Origin: Kitasatospora azatica KCTC 9699
Lineage (GTDB): Bacteria > Actinomycetota > Actinomycetes > Streptomycetales > Streptomycetaceae
Assembly: GCF_000744785.1 (NCBI RefSeq)
Contig: NZ_JQMO01000002.1
Location: forward strand, 620,001-684,000
Length of the DNA stretch: 64,000 nt
Direction of reading: 5' to 3'
Made by a program: the position numbers and the translations under genes. Below the pieces are notes generated by a model. The model worked only from the letters and a program-made list of their open reading frames with translations, made no database searches and was not told the origin of the DNA. This document shows positions 1 to 7,745 of the stretch, in pieces (within the stretch, counting starts at the first letter, position 1; each line of letters starts with the position of its first letter).

Positions 1-829
1 TCACGAACTTGTGGCCGCCGTCCCGGTCGTTGACCATGAACCCACCGGTGCAGCCGCCGCCGTTCGCGCCGATCAGCGCGTTCCCGCCCCAGAACGGCGA
101 CCAGTCGGCGAACCTGGTGTTCTGCGGCTCCAGTCGGGACTGGGACGTTTCGATCTGCCCGGGGTGGGCGTCGCTCAGCTGCTGCAGGGCGGAGTCCGGA
201 GCGTCGCTCTTCACCTGGAGCTTGTCGTTCTGGACGTCGTACTGCGTCCCGACGCCGTAGGTGCCCGCGTCGGGGGCCCACTGCCGGTCCGTGACCGTCT
301 GCGTCACAGCGGCCAGCGAGTCCTTGGTGAACTGGCTGGTCTGGACGGTGGCGTGCGCGTCGGACGGAAGCGCGGCGCTGACCTGGGCCTGCTCGTCGCT
401 GGTGGTACCGGCCGGCATGACCACGATGGGAGCGGAGGAGTCACCGAAGACGCCGAGCGCCGCGTGGTCCGTGGCGACCTGCTGGACCTGCGGCCCCCAC
501 TGCGGCTGGTCCTGCGCCGGCGGGGGCGGGTCGGAGGGATCGGACGTACCGGAGGTGGCCTTGGCCGACGGGGAGTCGGTGGGGGCATCCGTGGCCGGCG
601 CGGGCGAATCCGTGGCCGTGGGTGCATCGGTGGGGCCGGCCGTGGGCGACGCGGAATCCGTGGCCGTAGGCGAATCGGTGGGGCTGGCCGGCGCGGAGGA
701 AGCCGTCGCCGCAGGCGAATCGGTGGGGTCGGCATGGGCGGCGGAAACGGGCCCCGCGAGCAGGGCCGCGACCGCCGCGGCTGACGCGAAGGCCTTGACG
801 AGGCGCCTCACGTTCGTACTCGGTCTCAC
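1..829 (-). CDS. Secreted chymotrypsin-like (S1) serine protease, partial
   Basis: The frame stays open to the window edge, so the catalytic part is missing. The N-terminus has basic residues and a hydrophobic stretch (VAALLAGPVSAAHA) that reads as a Sec signal. A low-complexity linker of about 70 residues follows, rich in Pro, Thr, Ser and Asp with repeated PTDSP/PTATDSP units. A propeptide-like segment comes next. The last visible residues, GGGCTGGFMVNDRDGGHKFV, match the start of streptogrisin/alpha-lytic-type proteases, in which CxxGF precedes the TAGHC histidine motif. GTG at 829 is preferred because GAGAG lies about 6 nt upstream; an in-frame GTG at 811 is the alternative. An extracellular endopeptidase is inferred. 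Ser and Asp of the triad are not visible. Confidence 0.72.
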   Translation of the reverse strand, partial: MRPSTNVRRLVKAFASAAAVAALLAGPVSAAHADPTDSPAATASSAPASPTDSPTATDSASPTAGPTDAPTATDSPAPATDAPTDSPSAKATSGTSDPSDPPPPAQDQPQWGPQVQQVATDHAALGVFGDSSAPIVVMPAGTTSDEQAQVSAALPSDAHATVQTSQFTKDSLAAVTQTVTDRQWAPDAGTYGVGTQYDVQNDKLQVKSDAPDSALQQLSDAHPGQIETSQSRLEPQNTRFADWSPFWGGNALIGANGGGCTGGFMVNDRDGGHKFV

Positions 830-881
830 TTGGTGCTCTCAATCCTCGAGAGGGCGGGCCTGGTGGCGCCGCACAGCGAAG

Positions 882-903
882 GACCGAGCGGTTCGGCTCG
901 GTC
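882..903. terminator. Hairpin between protease and xylB
   Basis: Perfect 8-bp stem GACCGAGC/GCTCGGTC around a 6-nt loop, with no T-tract. It lies downstream of the minus-strand xylB stop (1095) and upstream of the protease start, so it could end xylB transcription. The 265-bp gap also holds a 13-bp palindrome, ATTCCCTGGGAAT, at 1027-1039, of unknown role. Confidence 0.4.
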
Positions 904-1094
904 CAGCGCGGGGAGACCGGGCACCGGCGGCGACGGGGACGGCGCCACCGAACACCCGGCGAGACCCCCTGCGCCGGACACGATCATGGGACGCCAGAGC
1001 CACCGGGAGCATGCGTGGTTCTACCCATTCCCTGGGAATTGGGCGGCGGATTCCCACGCGCACCCACAGCGAACGTCCCCTTCGATGGGCCCGT

Positions 1095-2525
1095 CTACTG
1101 GCCCTCGGCCGGAGCACCCTGCAAGGCGCCGGCCCGACGCAGGGTATCCCCGATCCGTTCGAGCGCGTCGTCGTCCTTCTTCACGGCCTCCAGCACCGGG
1201 CCCTCGGCCGTCCGCCAGCGGCGGGCCACGGCGTCGGCCGGCTCACCGGTGAGCAGCGCGGCGGCCTGGGCGGCGGCGCCGAGCGCGACCAGCTCCTGCG
1301 CGTCGGGCACCTGGACCGCCCGGCCGGAGAGCCGCAGCACGGTCTGCTGCCAGGCCCGCCCGCGCGCGCCGCCACCGATCAGCACCAACGGCTCGTCACC
1401 CGCCGGGTCCTCGCCCCCGGCGCGCAGCACGCCGTCCAGGGCGGTGAGCAGGGCGTGGGCGGCGCCGTCGTAGGCGGCCTGGAGCAGCTGCCCCGGGGTG
1501 GTGTCGTGGCGCAGCCCGTGGACCAGGCCTGAGGCGCCCGGGAGGTCCGGCGTGCGCTCGCCGTCCAGGTACGGCAGGACGACCACCGTGCCGCCGTCCT
1601 CGACCTCGTCCCGGTCGCGGCCGAGGAGGGTGGCGAAGCGGTCGACGGCGAGGGTGCAGTTGAGCGTGCAGGCCAGTGGCAGCCAGCCGCCGAGGGCGTC
1701 GGCGAAGCCGGCGACGGTGCCGCTCGGGTCGGCGGGCCGGTCCCGGCCAACGGCGTAGACGGTCCCGGAGGTGCCGAGGCTGAGCACCGGCTGACCGGGC
1801 ATCAGGCCGAGTCCGAGGGCGGCGGCCATGTTGTCGCCGGTTCCGGTGGCCACCGGCGTTCCCTGGCGCAGCGGCAGCCCGGGGCGGACGACCCCGGCCC
1901 GCGCGCCCGGCGGGAGGACCTGCGGCAGCAGCACCGGGTCGAGGCCGATCCGAGCCAGGATGTCCTGGTCGTAGCCGTCCGGGCCCCACCAGCCGGTTCC
2001 CGACACGTCGCCGCGGTCGGTCACCGCCTCGCCGGTCAGGCGCTCGGTCAGAAAGTCGTGGGGAAGCCGGACGGCGGCGACCTGCTCGGCGGCGGCGGGT
2101 TCGTTGGCACGCAGCCAGGCCCACTTGGGGGCCGTGAAGGCGGCCGTCGGCATGCTGCCGGTGCGACGGGCCAGCTCCGCCGCACCGAATGCGGCCCGCA
2201 GCTCGGCGGCCTGGGGCGCGGAGCGGACGTCGTTCCAGAGCAGCGCGGGGCGGACCGGCCGGCCTGCCGCGTCGAGGGTGACCAGACCGTGCTGCTGGCC
2301 GGCGATCGAGACGGCGGCGGCGCGGTCCGCCCAGCCGGTCCCCGCCACGGCCTCGCCGAACGCCCGCCACCACTGCTCGGGGTCACTCTCGCGGCCGGCG
2401 CCTTCGCTGACCGTGTGCGCGGCGCGCCCCTGGCCCACGACGGCGCCGGTGTCGATGTCGACGGCGACGGCTTTGGTGGACTGCGTCGAGCTGTCGACGC
2501 CGATGACGACACGCTGCTCAGCCAT
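1095..2525 (-). CDS. xylB: Xylulokinase
   Basis: Protein of 476 aa in the FGGY carbohydrate kinase family. It phosphorylates D-xylulose to xylulose 5-phosphate, which enters the pentose phosphate pathway. The N-terminal phosphate-binding motif IGVDSSTQSTK is at the start. AGQQHGLV and LLWNDVRS follow in the first ribonuclease-H-like domain. The second domain carries GTGDNMAAALG, SLGTSGTVYAV and LIGGGARG. ATG at 2525 is preceded by GGAGGAAAGC, an ideal ribosome site; upstream in-frame extension would run into the promoter. It is divergent from xylA, 94 bp away, with one palindrome between them, so the pair is probably controlled together. The length is normal for the family. Confidence 0.95.
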   Translation of the reverse strand: MAEQRVVIGVDSSTQSTKAVAVDIDTGAVVGQGRAAHTVSEGAGRESDPEQWWRAFGEAVAGTGWADRAAAVSIAGQQHGLVTLDAAGRPVRPALLWNDVRSAPQAAELRAAFGAAELARRTGSMPTAAFTAPKWAWLRANEPAAAEQVAAVRLPHDFLTERLTGEAVTDRGDVSGTGWWGPDGYDQDILARIGLDPVLLPQVLPPGARAGVVRPGLPLRQGTPVATGTGDNMAAALGLGLMPGQPVLSLGTSGTVYAVGRDRPADPSGTVAGFADALGGWLPLACTLNCTLAVDRFATLLGRDRDEVEDGGTVVVLPYLDGERTPDLPGASGLVHGLRHDTTPGQLLQAAYDGAAHALLTALDGVLRAGGEDPAGDEPLVLIGGGARGRAWQQTVLRLSGRAVQVPDAQELVALGAAAQAAALLTGEPADAVARRWRTAEGPVLEAVKKDDDALERIGDTLRRAGALQGAPAEGQ

Positions 2526-2569
2526 GCTTTCCTCCGGTGGGGGTTCCTTCTGACGTCCAGGCATACTAA

Positions 2570-2590
2570 TTTGTTCAGAGCCCTGACAAA
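2570..2590. promoter_or_regulatory. Palindromic operator between xylB and xylA
   Basis: TTTGTTCAGAGCCCTGACAAA is a near-perfect inverted repeat: TTTGTtCAG on the left, CTGACAAA on the right. It sits 29 bp before xylA and 44 bp before xylB, where one repressor could control both. ROK-family XylR proteins use TTTG/CAAA-type half-sites, which makes this the likely site; the regulator gene is not in the window. Confidence 0.6.
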
Positions 2591-2619
2591 CACCCCCCGC
2601 ACGGATCCGGAGCCGCTCC

Positions 2620-3792
2620 ATGTCCCCCGACCCCCTCGTCCCCACCCCCGCGCACAAGTTCACCTTCGGCCTGTGGACCGTCGGCTGGCAGGGGCGCGAC
2701 CCCTTCGGCGACGCCACCCGCCCCGCCCTCGACCCGGTCGAGACCGTCCAGCGCCTGGCCGAGCTCGGCGCCTACGGCGTCACCTTCCACGACGACGACC
2801 TGATCCCGTTCGGCGCCACCGACACCGTGCGTGAGCAGACGGTCAAGCGCTTCCGCAGCGCTCTGGACGCCGCCGGGCTGAAGGTGCCGATGGCGACCAC
2901 CAACCTGTTCACCCACCCGGTCTTCAAGGACGGCGCCTTCACCGCCAACGACCGCGACGTGCGCCGCTACGCGCTGCGCAAGACGATCCGCAACATCGAC
3001 CTGGCCGCCGAGCTCGGCGCCTCGGTCTACGTCGCCTGGGGCGGGCGCGAGGGCGCCGAGTCCGGCGCGGCCAAGGACGTGCGCACCGCCCTCGACCGGC
3101 TCAAGGAGGCCTTCGACCTGCTCGGCGAGTACGTCGAGCAGCAGGGCTACGACCTGCGCTTCGCGATCGAGCCCAAGCCCAACGAGCCGCGCGGCGACAT
3201 CCTGCTGCCCACCGTCGGCCACGCGCTGGCCTTCATCAACGAGCTGGAGCGCCCCGATCGGGTCGGCGTCAACCCCGAGGTCGGCCACGAGCAGATGGCC
3301 GGACTCAACTTCCCGCACGGCATCGCCCAGGCGCTGTGGCACGGCAAGCTCTTCCACATCGACCTCAACGGCCAGTCCGGCATCAAGTACGACCAGGACC
3401 TGCGCTTCGGCGCGGGAGACCTGCGCCAGGCCTTCTGGCTGGTCGACCTGCTGGAGTCGGCCGGCTACGACGGGCCCCGCCACTTCGACTTCAAGCCGCC
3501 GCGCACCGAGGACTTCGACGGCGTCTGGGCCTCGGCGGCCGGCTGCATGCGCAACTACCTGCTGCTGGCGCAGCGGTCCCGCGCCTTCCGGGCCGACCCG
3601 GAGGTCCAGGCCGCGCTCGCCGCCTCCCGGCTGCCCGAACTCGCCCTCCCCACCGCCGAGGACGGCCTCGCCGGACTCCTCGCGGACCGCACCGCGTTCG
3701 AGGAGTTCGACACCGAGGCGGCGGCCGTTCGCGGCATGGCCTTCGAGCAGCTGGACCAGCTGGCTCTCGAGCACCTCCTCGGCGCCCGCTGA
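2620..3792 (+). CDS. xylA: Xylose isomerase
   Basis: Protein of 390 aa that converts D-xylose to D-xylulose in the cytoplasm; it also isomerises glucose. The actinobacterial (class I) signature is clear: [18 protein letters not shown] near residue 12, the catalytic-His region [10 protein letters not shown], the metal-ligand segments [12 protein letters not shown] and [23 protein letters not shown], and [11 protein letters not shown] near the C-terminus. The length matches the 388-390 aa Streptomyces enzymes. Its product is the substrate of XylB, encoded divergently. GGAG lies upstream of the ATG. A strong perfect hairpin follows the stop codon. Confidence 0.97.
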   Translation: MSPDPLVPTPAHKFTFGLWTVGWQGRDPFGDATRPALDPVETVQRLAELGAYGVTFHDDDLIPFGATDTVREQTVKRFRSALDAAGLKVPMATTNLFTHPVFKDGAFTANDRDVRRYALRKTIRNIDLAAELGASVYVAWGGREGAESGAAKDVRTALDRLKEAFDLLGEYVEQQGYDLRFAIEPKPNEPRGDILLPTVGHALAFINELERPDRVGVNPEVGHEQMAGLNFPHGIAQALWHGKLFHIDLNGQSGIKYDQDLRFGAGDLRQAFWLVDLLESAGYDGPRHFDFKPPRTEDFDGVWASAAGCMRNYLLLAQRSRAFRADPEVQAALAASRLPELALPTAEDGLAGLLADRTAFEEFDTEAAAVRGMAFEQLDQLALEHLLGAR

Positions 3793-3802
3793 TCACGCCC
3801 AT

Positions 3803-3844
3803 GGCAGAGCCGGGTCGTGCGGGACAGCACGACCCGGCTCTGCC
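3803..3844. terminator. xylA terminator hairpin
   Basis: Perfect 18-bp stem (GGCAGAGCCGGGTCGTGC and its complement) with a 6-nt loop GGGACA, 10 bp after the xylA stop. It has no U-tract, which is normal for GC-rich actinomycete terminators. It separates the convergent xylA and alginate-lyase-like genes and may act in both directions. Confidence 0.8.
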
Positions 3845-3921
3845 ACATCCACGCCGAGCAGCGGGCCGGCCAGTCACCCGACCCGGCCCGGCCCGGCCCT
3901 AGCGAACGGCCTTACCCGGAT

Positions 3922-5421
3922 TCAGGCGCGGTGCGCGCCCTTGCGGCGGGCCCGGACGCGCAGCGCCAGCACGCCGCCGCCGATGGCGAGCAGACCCACG
4001 CCGGTGACCGGGAGCAGGTCCTTGGAGCCGGTGAGGGCGAGATCCTTGGCCGAACCCCCGGTCGGGCTCGACGAAGGCGACGCGGAGGAGCTTGCGGCGC
4101 CCGCCGGCGATCCGCCCTGCGCCACCGGGCTGGCGGACCCCGCCGGCGAGCCCTGCGCGGTGGGCGGCGGCACCGGAGCGGCAGCCTTGTCACGGGTGAA
4201 CGCCAGTGTGCCGAAGCCCAGTTGGTCGAAGCCGCCACTGTTCGGACCGTAGTCGCCACCGCCGCCCTCGGGGGCGACTTTCGCCGCCATGGCGCTGGTG
4301 TACGGTGCGGAAAGGCCGCGGCGGTTGACGTAGTGGTTCTGGATCACCGCCCAGATCGGGCGCAGATCGCCCCGACTGTCGGCGGAGGGCTTGGTGTCGT
4401 CCACCGTCTTCGACCAGACACGGGGCGCGCCCTGCTGGAACGTGAGGCGGGTGAACGGGACGTCCTCGCCGAGGTTGTACTTGGCGACGTACTCGGCCCC
4501 CTTGAGGAAGCGGTTGTCGTCCTCCCCGTAGAGGTCGATGCCCTGGTTCCAGGCCATCTCGCACAGGGCGCCCATCAGGCCGACGGCGAGCGTGGTGTGC
4601 CCCTGGTCGCGGCCGGACTCCTGGAACTGGGCCAGGCCGCCGGGGTGCACGTACGGGATCGCGTGCTGGAGCGAGCCGTTGCCCGGCCCGTTCCGGTAGT
4701 ACTCGACGGCCTGGTCGACCTTGGCCCGGTCGTCGCACAGGACGCCGATGGCGAAGACGCCGCAGAGCGCGAGCAGGTCCCAGCTGGCGTAGTAGTTGGT
4801 GATGTACGCGCCGTTGTGCTCCCGGAGGAAGTTGTCGCAGACCGGGTAGAAGACCTGCAGCATCATGGTCTTGAACCGGTCGAGGTCGAACCCGGGGTAT
4901 CCGCGCATCAGTTCGGCCGCGTTGGCGAACTGGTAGCCCTGGATGCCGGCTGCGAGGTAGTGGTCGGCACTGCCGGTGACCTGCTTCAGCGTCACCGACC
5001 AGGCGTTGAGGATGTCCCGGGCGGCGTCGCCGTGGGCCCGATCGCCACTGATCCGCCAGCGCAGGGCGTTCTGGTAGGCGGCGTGGACGTCGTTGTAGAG
5101 GGTCGGGAAGTTCTGCGGACTGCTGCCTCCCCGGTAGACCACGGCCTGGGGGTTCGCCTTCCAGTCGCTCTGCGCATGCCGGTTGGCCGTCAGCCGCTGC
5201 CAGCCGGCCAGGTACGGCTGAGCGCCGGCCGTGACCTTGGCGGCGATCCGGTCGAGGTCCGCCTGGGTGTGCAGCAGCCCGGGGTGCGCGAACGCCGGTG
5301 CGGGGGCCGCCGCGGCGCTGGTCGTGCCGCTCGCCGCGACGGCGGCGGCGAGTCCGGCCGTACCGGCGAGCTTCAGCAGGCTGCGGCGGCTCGGCTGCTG
5401 AGTGTTGTGATGCTGAGTCAC
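3922..5421 (-). CDS. Tat-exported alginate-lyase-family protein with C-terminal wall-anchor signal
   Basis: Protein of 499 aa. The N-terminus has a twin-arginine signal (SRRSLLKLAGTAGLAAAVAA). HPGLLHTQADLDRIAAKV opens the alpha/alpha-barrel typical of the alginate_lyase family (PL5/PL38-like); NYYASWDLLALCGVFAIGVL and HPGGLAQFQESGRDQGHTTL are its conserved core with Asn, His and Tyr candidates. A Ser/Ala/Pro-rich linker of about 50 residues follows, then LALTG, LPVTG, a hydrophobic helix and a basic tail (RARRKG), which is a sortase-type anchor. So it probably cleaves a uronate polysaccharide at the cell surface; the substrate is unknown. GTG at 5421 has GGGAG 8 nt upstream. A LacI-type operator lies 50 bp upstream. 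Confidence 0.8.
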   Translation of the reverse strand: MTQHHNTQQPSRRSLLKLAGTAGLAAAVAASGTTSAAAAPAPAFAHPGLLHTQADLDRIAAKVTAGAQPYLAGWQRLTANRHAQSDWKANPQAVVYRGGSSPQNFPTLYNDVHAAYQNALRWRISGDRAHGDAARDILNAWSVTLKQVTGSADHYLAAGIQGYQFANAAELMRGYPGFDLDRFKTMMLQVFYPVCDNFLREHNGAYITNYYASWDLLALCGVFAIGVLCDDRAKVDQAVEYYRNGPGNGSLQHAIPYVHPGGLAQFQESGRDQGHTTLAVGLMGALCEMAWNQGIDLYGEDDNRFLKGAEYVAKYNLGEDVPFTRLTFQQGAPRVWSKTVDDTKPSADSRGDLRPIWAVIQNHYVNRRGLSAPYTSAMAAKVAPEGGGGDYGPNSGGFDQLGFGTLAFTRDKAAAPVPPPTAQGSPAGSASPVAQGGSPAGAASSSASPSSSPTGGSAKDLALTGSKDLLPVTGVGLLAIGGGVLALRVRARRKGAHRA

Positions 5422-5470
5422 TGGGGTGTCTCCCGATCTTCGACGCTTCCAATCAGGAGACGCCCAGGAA

Positions 5471-5484
5471 TGTGAGCGATAACA
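5471..5484. promoter_or_regulatory. LacI-family operator before alginate lyase
   Basis: TGTGAGCGATAACA (TGTTATCGCTCACA on the gene's strand) is 50 bp before the start codon. It differs by one base from the site at 23498-23511 upstream of the GH54 gene and resembles the E. coli lacO core. A LacI-type repressor is inferred. Confidence 0.6.
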
Positions 5485-5517
5485 GAAACCTCGGGTCTGA
5501 TCTTAGGACGGAGTTCG

Positions 5518-5711
5518 AGTGCTGTCGGCTCGGCCCGCCCGCTGACGGGTGCCCGGCTCGCCTCGGAGCTGGACCAGACCAACTACCACTACCGGATCGA
5601 GGGTTCCAGCGACAACAGCGCGTGGACCACCCTCGTCGACAACACCGCCACCACCAGGACCAGCCAGGTGCAGACCGTCGCGTTCCTGGCGCAGGCACGG
5701 TACCTGCGCGT
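5518..5711 (+). pseudogene. Fragment of an F5/8-type-C (discoidin/CBM32) domain
   Basis: The conceptual translation reads ELDQTNYHYRIEGSSDNSAW, then TTLVDNTATTRTSQVQTVAF and ARYLRVRG. This is the second half of an F5/8-type-C carbohydrate-binding domain, as found at the ends of secreted glycosidases. It has no start codon and no upstream partner. It is cut at 5712, where the inverted IS5 fragment begins. It is probably the scar of a lost glycoside hydrolase gene. Confidence 0.55.
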
Positions 5712-5957
5712 CCGTGGTGCGGCGTTCGTAGCAGCGGGCGAGTCGGTGGAAGGCGTTCTGCCAGGCGTGGGTGCGCTCGACGTGCCACCGTTGGCTCGCC
5801 TGGATCGGCGCCTTCTCGCCCTTGCGCGCGATGCGGCCGTGCAGGTTGCGGGCGCTGAGTTCGGTGCGGGTCTTGTCCGAGTCGTACCCGACGTCCAAGT
5901 GCACGGTGATGTCGTCGGGCAGCGGCCCGACGTCGTCCAGCAGGTCCAGGGTCGGCG
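5712..5957 (-). pseudogene. IS5-family transposase fragment (inverted copy)
   Basis: About 246 bp that match 7861-8106 in the opposite orientation with only about two base differences. The minus-strand translation includes PPTLDLLDDVGPLPDDITVH, GYDSDKTRTELSARNLHGRI, HVERTHAWQNAFHRLARCY and ERRTT. These are the internal DDE part and the HVERTHAW/RLARCYERR signature of IS5-like transposases. Both ends are truncated. It is flanked by the discoidin fragment and the IstB fragment. Confidence 0.8.
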
Positions 5958-6319
5958 GACGCGCGGACGGCACCTGGACCAAGCGCCTGCGCGAACTCGC
6001 CCGCCCCGCCGTCCTCATCCTGGGCGACTTCGCCATGCGCGAGCTCACCCCCGCCCAGGCCGACGATCTGTACGAACTCATCGGCGAGCGCACCGGCCAG
6101 TCCTTCATCCTGACCTCCAACCGCGCCCCGACCGACTGGTATCCGCTGTTCCCCAACCCCGTCGTCGCCGAGTCCCTGCTCGACCGGATGATCAACAACA
6201 GCCATCAGCTGTTCATGAACGGCCCCAGCTATCGGCCGAACAGCGACCCAAGACCGGCCCGGCTGGCACCCCCACCAAACCTGAGTAACGATCAGATCAG
6301 GGCCGCACCTGGGGAATAA
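5958..6319 (+). pseudogene. IS21-family helper ATPase (IstB) C-terminal fragment
   Basis: The reading frame gives RPAVLILGDFAMRELTPAQA, DDLYELIGERTGQSFILTSN, APTDWYPLFPNP, LLDRMINNSHQLFMNGPSYR and a stop at 6319. This is the Walker-B to C-terminal part of IstB. The P-loop and N-terminus are missing, replaced at 5957 by IS5 sequence. It is followed directly by repeats that look like an IS21 right end. Confidence 0.8.
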
Positions 6320-6351
6320 CGTGATCGTGGGCCTGGGGAATTACGTGATCG
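6308..6351. repeat. Tandem terminal repeats of an IS21-type element
   Basis: CCTGGGGAATAACGTGATCG (6308-6327) and CCTGGGGAATTACGTGATCG (6332-6351) differ at one position and are 24 bp apart. Multiple terminal repeats are typical of IS21-family ends, and these overlap the end of the IstB fragment, so about 6351 is the likely element boundary. Confidence 0.6.
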
Positions 6352-6473
6352 TCCACACGCAGAGAACGATATCGACAACGATTGACTTGGTGTTGCCGGG
6401 CCCGCAGACTCTGACGCACCAAACTCGCGGTGACGCACATCGCGTTTCAAAGTGCTCACAGCGAAGGGCGACC

Positions 6474-7406
6474 ATGCGCAGAAGTCTGCCCCCGTCGGCC
6501 GAGGCCGGCACCGCGGTCGGCGGGGCCGGCCCCGGGCGCCCGGCCAGGCCGGTGCTGCCGCTCGCGGCCGTCGCCTTGACGCTGGTCGCGGCCGTGACCG
6601 CGGCGCTGCTCGCGATCCGCCCGGCGACGACGGACGCCAAGTCCTCCCAGCGCGGTCCGGATCCCACGCTGGCCGGCGTGGCTGCCGCGACCGGGCCGTT
6701 CACCACCGCACAGGTCAGCGTTCCGCCCGGCGACGGCTTCAACGGCGGGACGATCTACTATCCGGCCGACACCAGCCGGGGGACCTGGGCCGCGGTCGCC
6801 ATCTCGCCCGGATACACCGCGCTGTTCGCCGACGAGGAGGCCTGGATGGGCCCCCGGCTGGCGTCGTTCGGCTTCGTGGTGATCGGCATCGAGACCGACA
6901 GCCGTACCGACTACGACAGTCAGCGCGGCACCCAGCTGCTGGCCGCGCTGGACTACCTCACGACACAGAGTCCTGTGCGCAACCGGGTCGATCCCCGCCG
7001 GCTGGGCGTCATCGGGCACTCCATGGGCGGCGGCGGGGTCGTCTACGCCGCCGAGAACCGGCCCTCGCTCAAGGCGGCGGTCGCGCTCGCGCCGTACTCG
7101 CCCACGCAGGACATGTCGACGGACACCGTGCCGACGATGGTCATCGACGGCCAGAACGACACCGTGGTCACCCCCGCTGCCGTGGACGCGCTGTACGCGA
7201 CGCTCCCGGCGTCCACCCGAAGCGCCTTCATGCAGATCGACGGGGCCGATCACGCCTACTACACCCACCCCAATCCGGTCGAGATGCGGGTCCTGATCCC
7301 CTGGCTCAAGATCTTCCTCGATAACGACACCCGGTACACCCGGTTCCTGTGCCCGTCGCCGGCCGATCCGAGTGGGGTGTCGAGCTATCACAGCAGGTGT
7401 CCTTAG
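6474..7406 (+). CDS. Cutinase / PET-hydrolase-like polyester hydrolase
   Basis: Protein of 310 aa, alpha/beta-hydrolase of the bacterial cutinase (LCC/TfCut/PETase) family. The N-terminus has a hydrophobic segment at about 27-48, a signal or anchor. QRGPDPT at 59-65 opens the mature domain. The nucleophile elbow GHSMGGGG puts catalytic Ser at 183; Asp229 (DGQNDTVV) and His260 (GADHAYY) complete the triad. Tyr114 (SPGYTA) and Met184 form the oxyanion hole. Cys293 and Cys309 match the C-terminal disulfide. The conserved subsite Trp (LCC TPW, IsPETase W185) is Tyr208 here (APYS). ATG 6474 follows GAAGGGCGACC. It should hydrolyse aliphatic polyesters such as cutin; activity on PET is untested. 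It sits alone between IS remnants. Confidence 0.88.
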   Translation: MRRSLPPSAEAGTAVGGAGPGRPARPVLPLAAVALTLVAAVTAALLAIRPATTDAKSSQRGPDPTLAGVAAATGPFTTAQVSVPPGDGFNGGTIYYPADTSRGTWAAVAISPGYTALFADEEAWMGPRLASFGFVVIGIETDSRTDYDSQRGTQLLAALDYLTTQSPVRNRVDPRRLGVIGHSMGGGGVVYAAENRPSLKAAVALAPYSPTQDMSTDTVPTMVIDGQNDTVVTPAAVDALYATLPASTRSAFMQIDGADHAYYTHPNPVEMRVLIPWLKIFLDNDTRYTRFLCPSPADPSGVSSYHSRCP

Positions 7407-7424
7407 GGTGCGGATTGTGATGAT

Positions 7425-7582
7425 TTGCGGCATACGGAACCGCACCCGACAGCGAAACGCTCGGATCGGGTGCTCCGCCGCCCAGCCTCGCCCTGTGCCC
7501 ACCCTTCGAAGGGCGGACGACCGGCCAAGCACACCGCCGAGTTCGTCTTCGGCGACCCGGCCACCTGGAGCGAGCCGAACGT
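7425..7582 (+). pseudogene. Short transposase-like fragment
   Basis: Translation contains HPSKGGRPAKHTAEFVFGDP ATWSEPNV. The GGRPxKHxxEFxxxxPxTW pattern resembles a segment of actinobacterial DDE transposases. The frame loses all similarity after about 7582 and has no DDE motif. It is a remnant only, and the family call is tentative. Confidence 0.4.
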
Positions 7583-7700
7583 ACGTTGGACTTCGTCGGG
7601 GTCGGCGCGGACGATCCGCAGCCGGGCGTCAGGATGTAGGTAGCCGGTGGCCCAGCCGCGGCGGACCCAGGCGCCGAGGGTGATCTCGGACGGGTGCGGT
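7583..7700 (-). pseudogene. Helix-turn-helix-like gene fragment
   Basis: Minus-strand translation reads PHPSEITLGAWVRRGWATGY, LHPDARLRIVRADPDEVQ. This looks like a small DNA-binding domain of the type found in recombinase- or transposase-associated proteins. It is cut on both sides by other fragments and no complete gene can be drawn. The family is not recognised with certainty. Confidence 0.3.
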
Positions 7701-7745
7701 TTGATCCATCACCAAGGCCCCGGCGGCGGCGAGGCCGCCGGGCGC

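Noticed and set aside
11..784. Long plus-strand frame rich in Gly and Arg
   Set aside because: It is the complement of the repetitive Pro/Thr/Ser linker and prodomain of the minus-strand protease; only the minus frame gives a signal peptide and the CTGGF motif.
5503..6198. One continuous minus-strand protein through the mosaic
   Set aside because: Only 5712-5957 resembles a protein on this strand; the rest is antisense to the IstB and discoidin fragments.
6321..6473. Longer N-terminus for the polyester hydrolase
   Set aside because: The segment begins inside the IS21 terminal repeats, is not GC3-biased and has no ribosome site; ATG 6474 has one.
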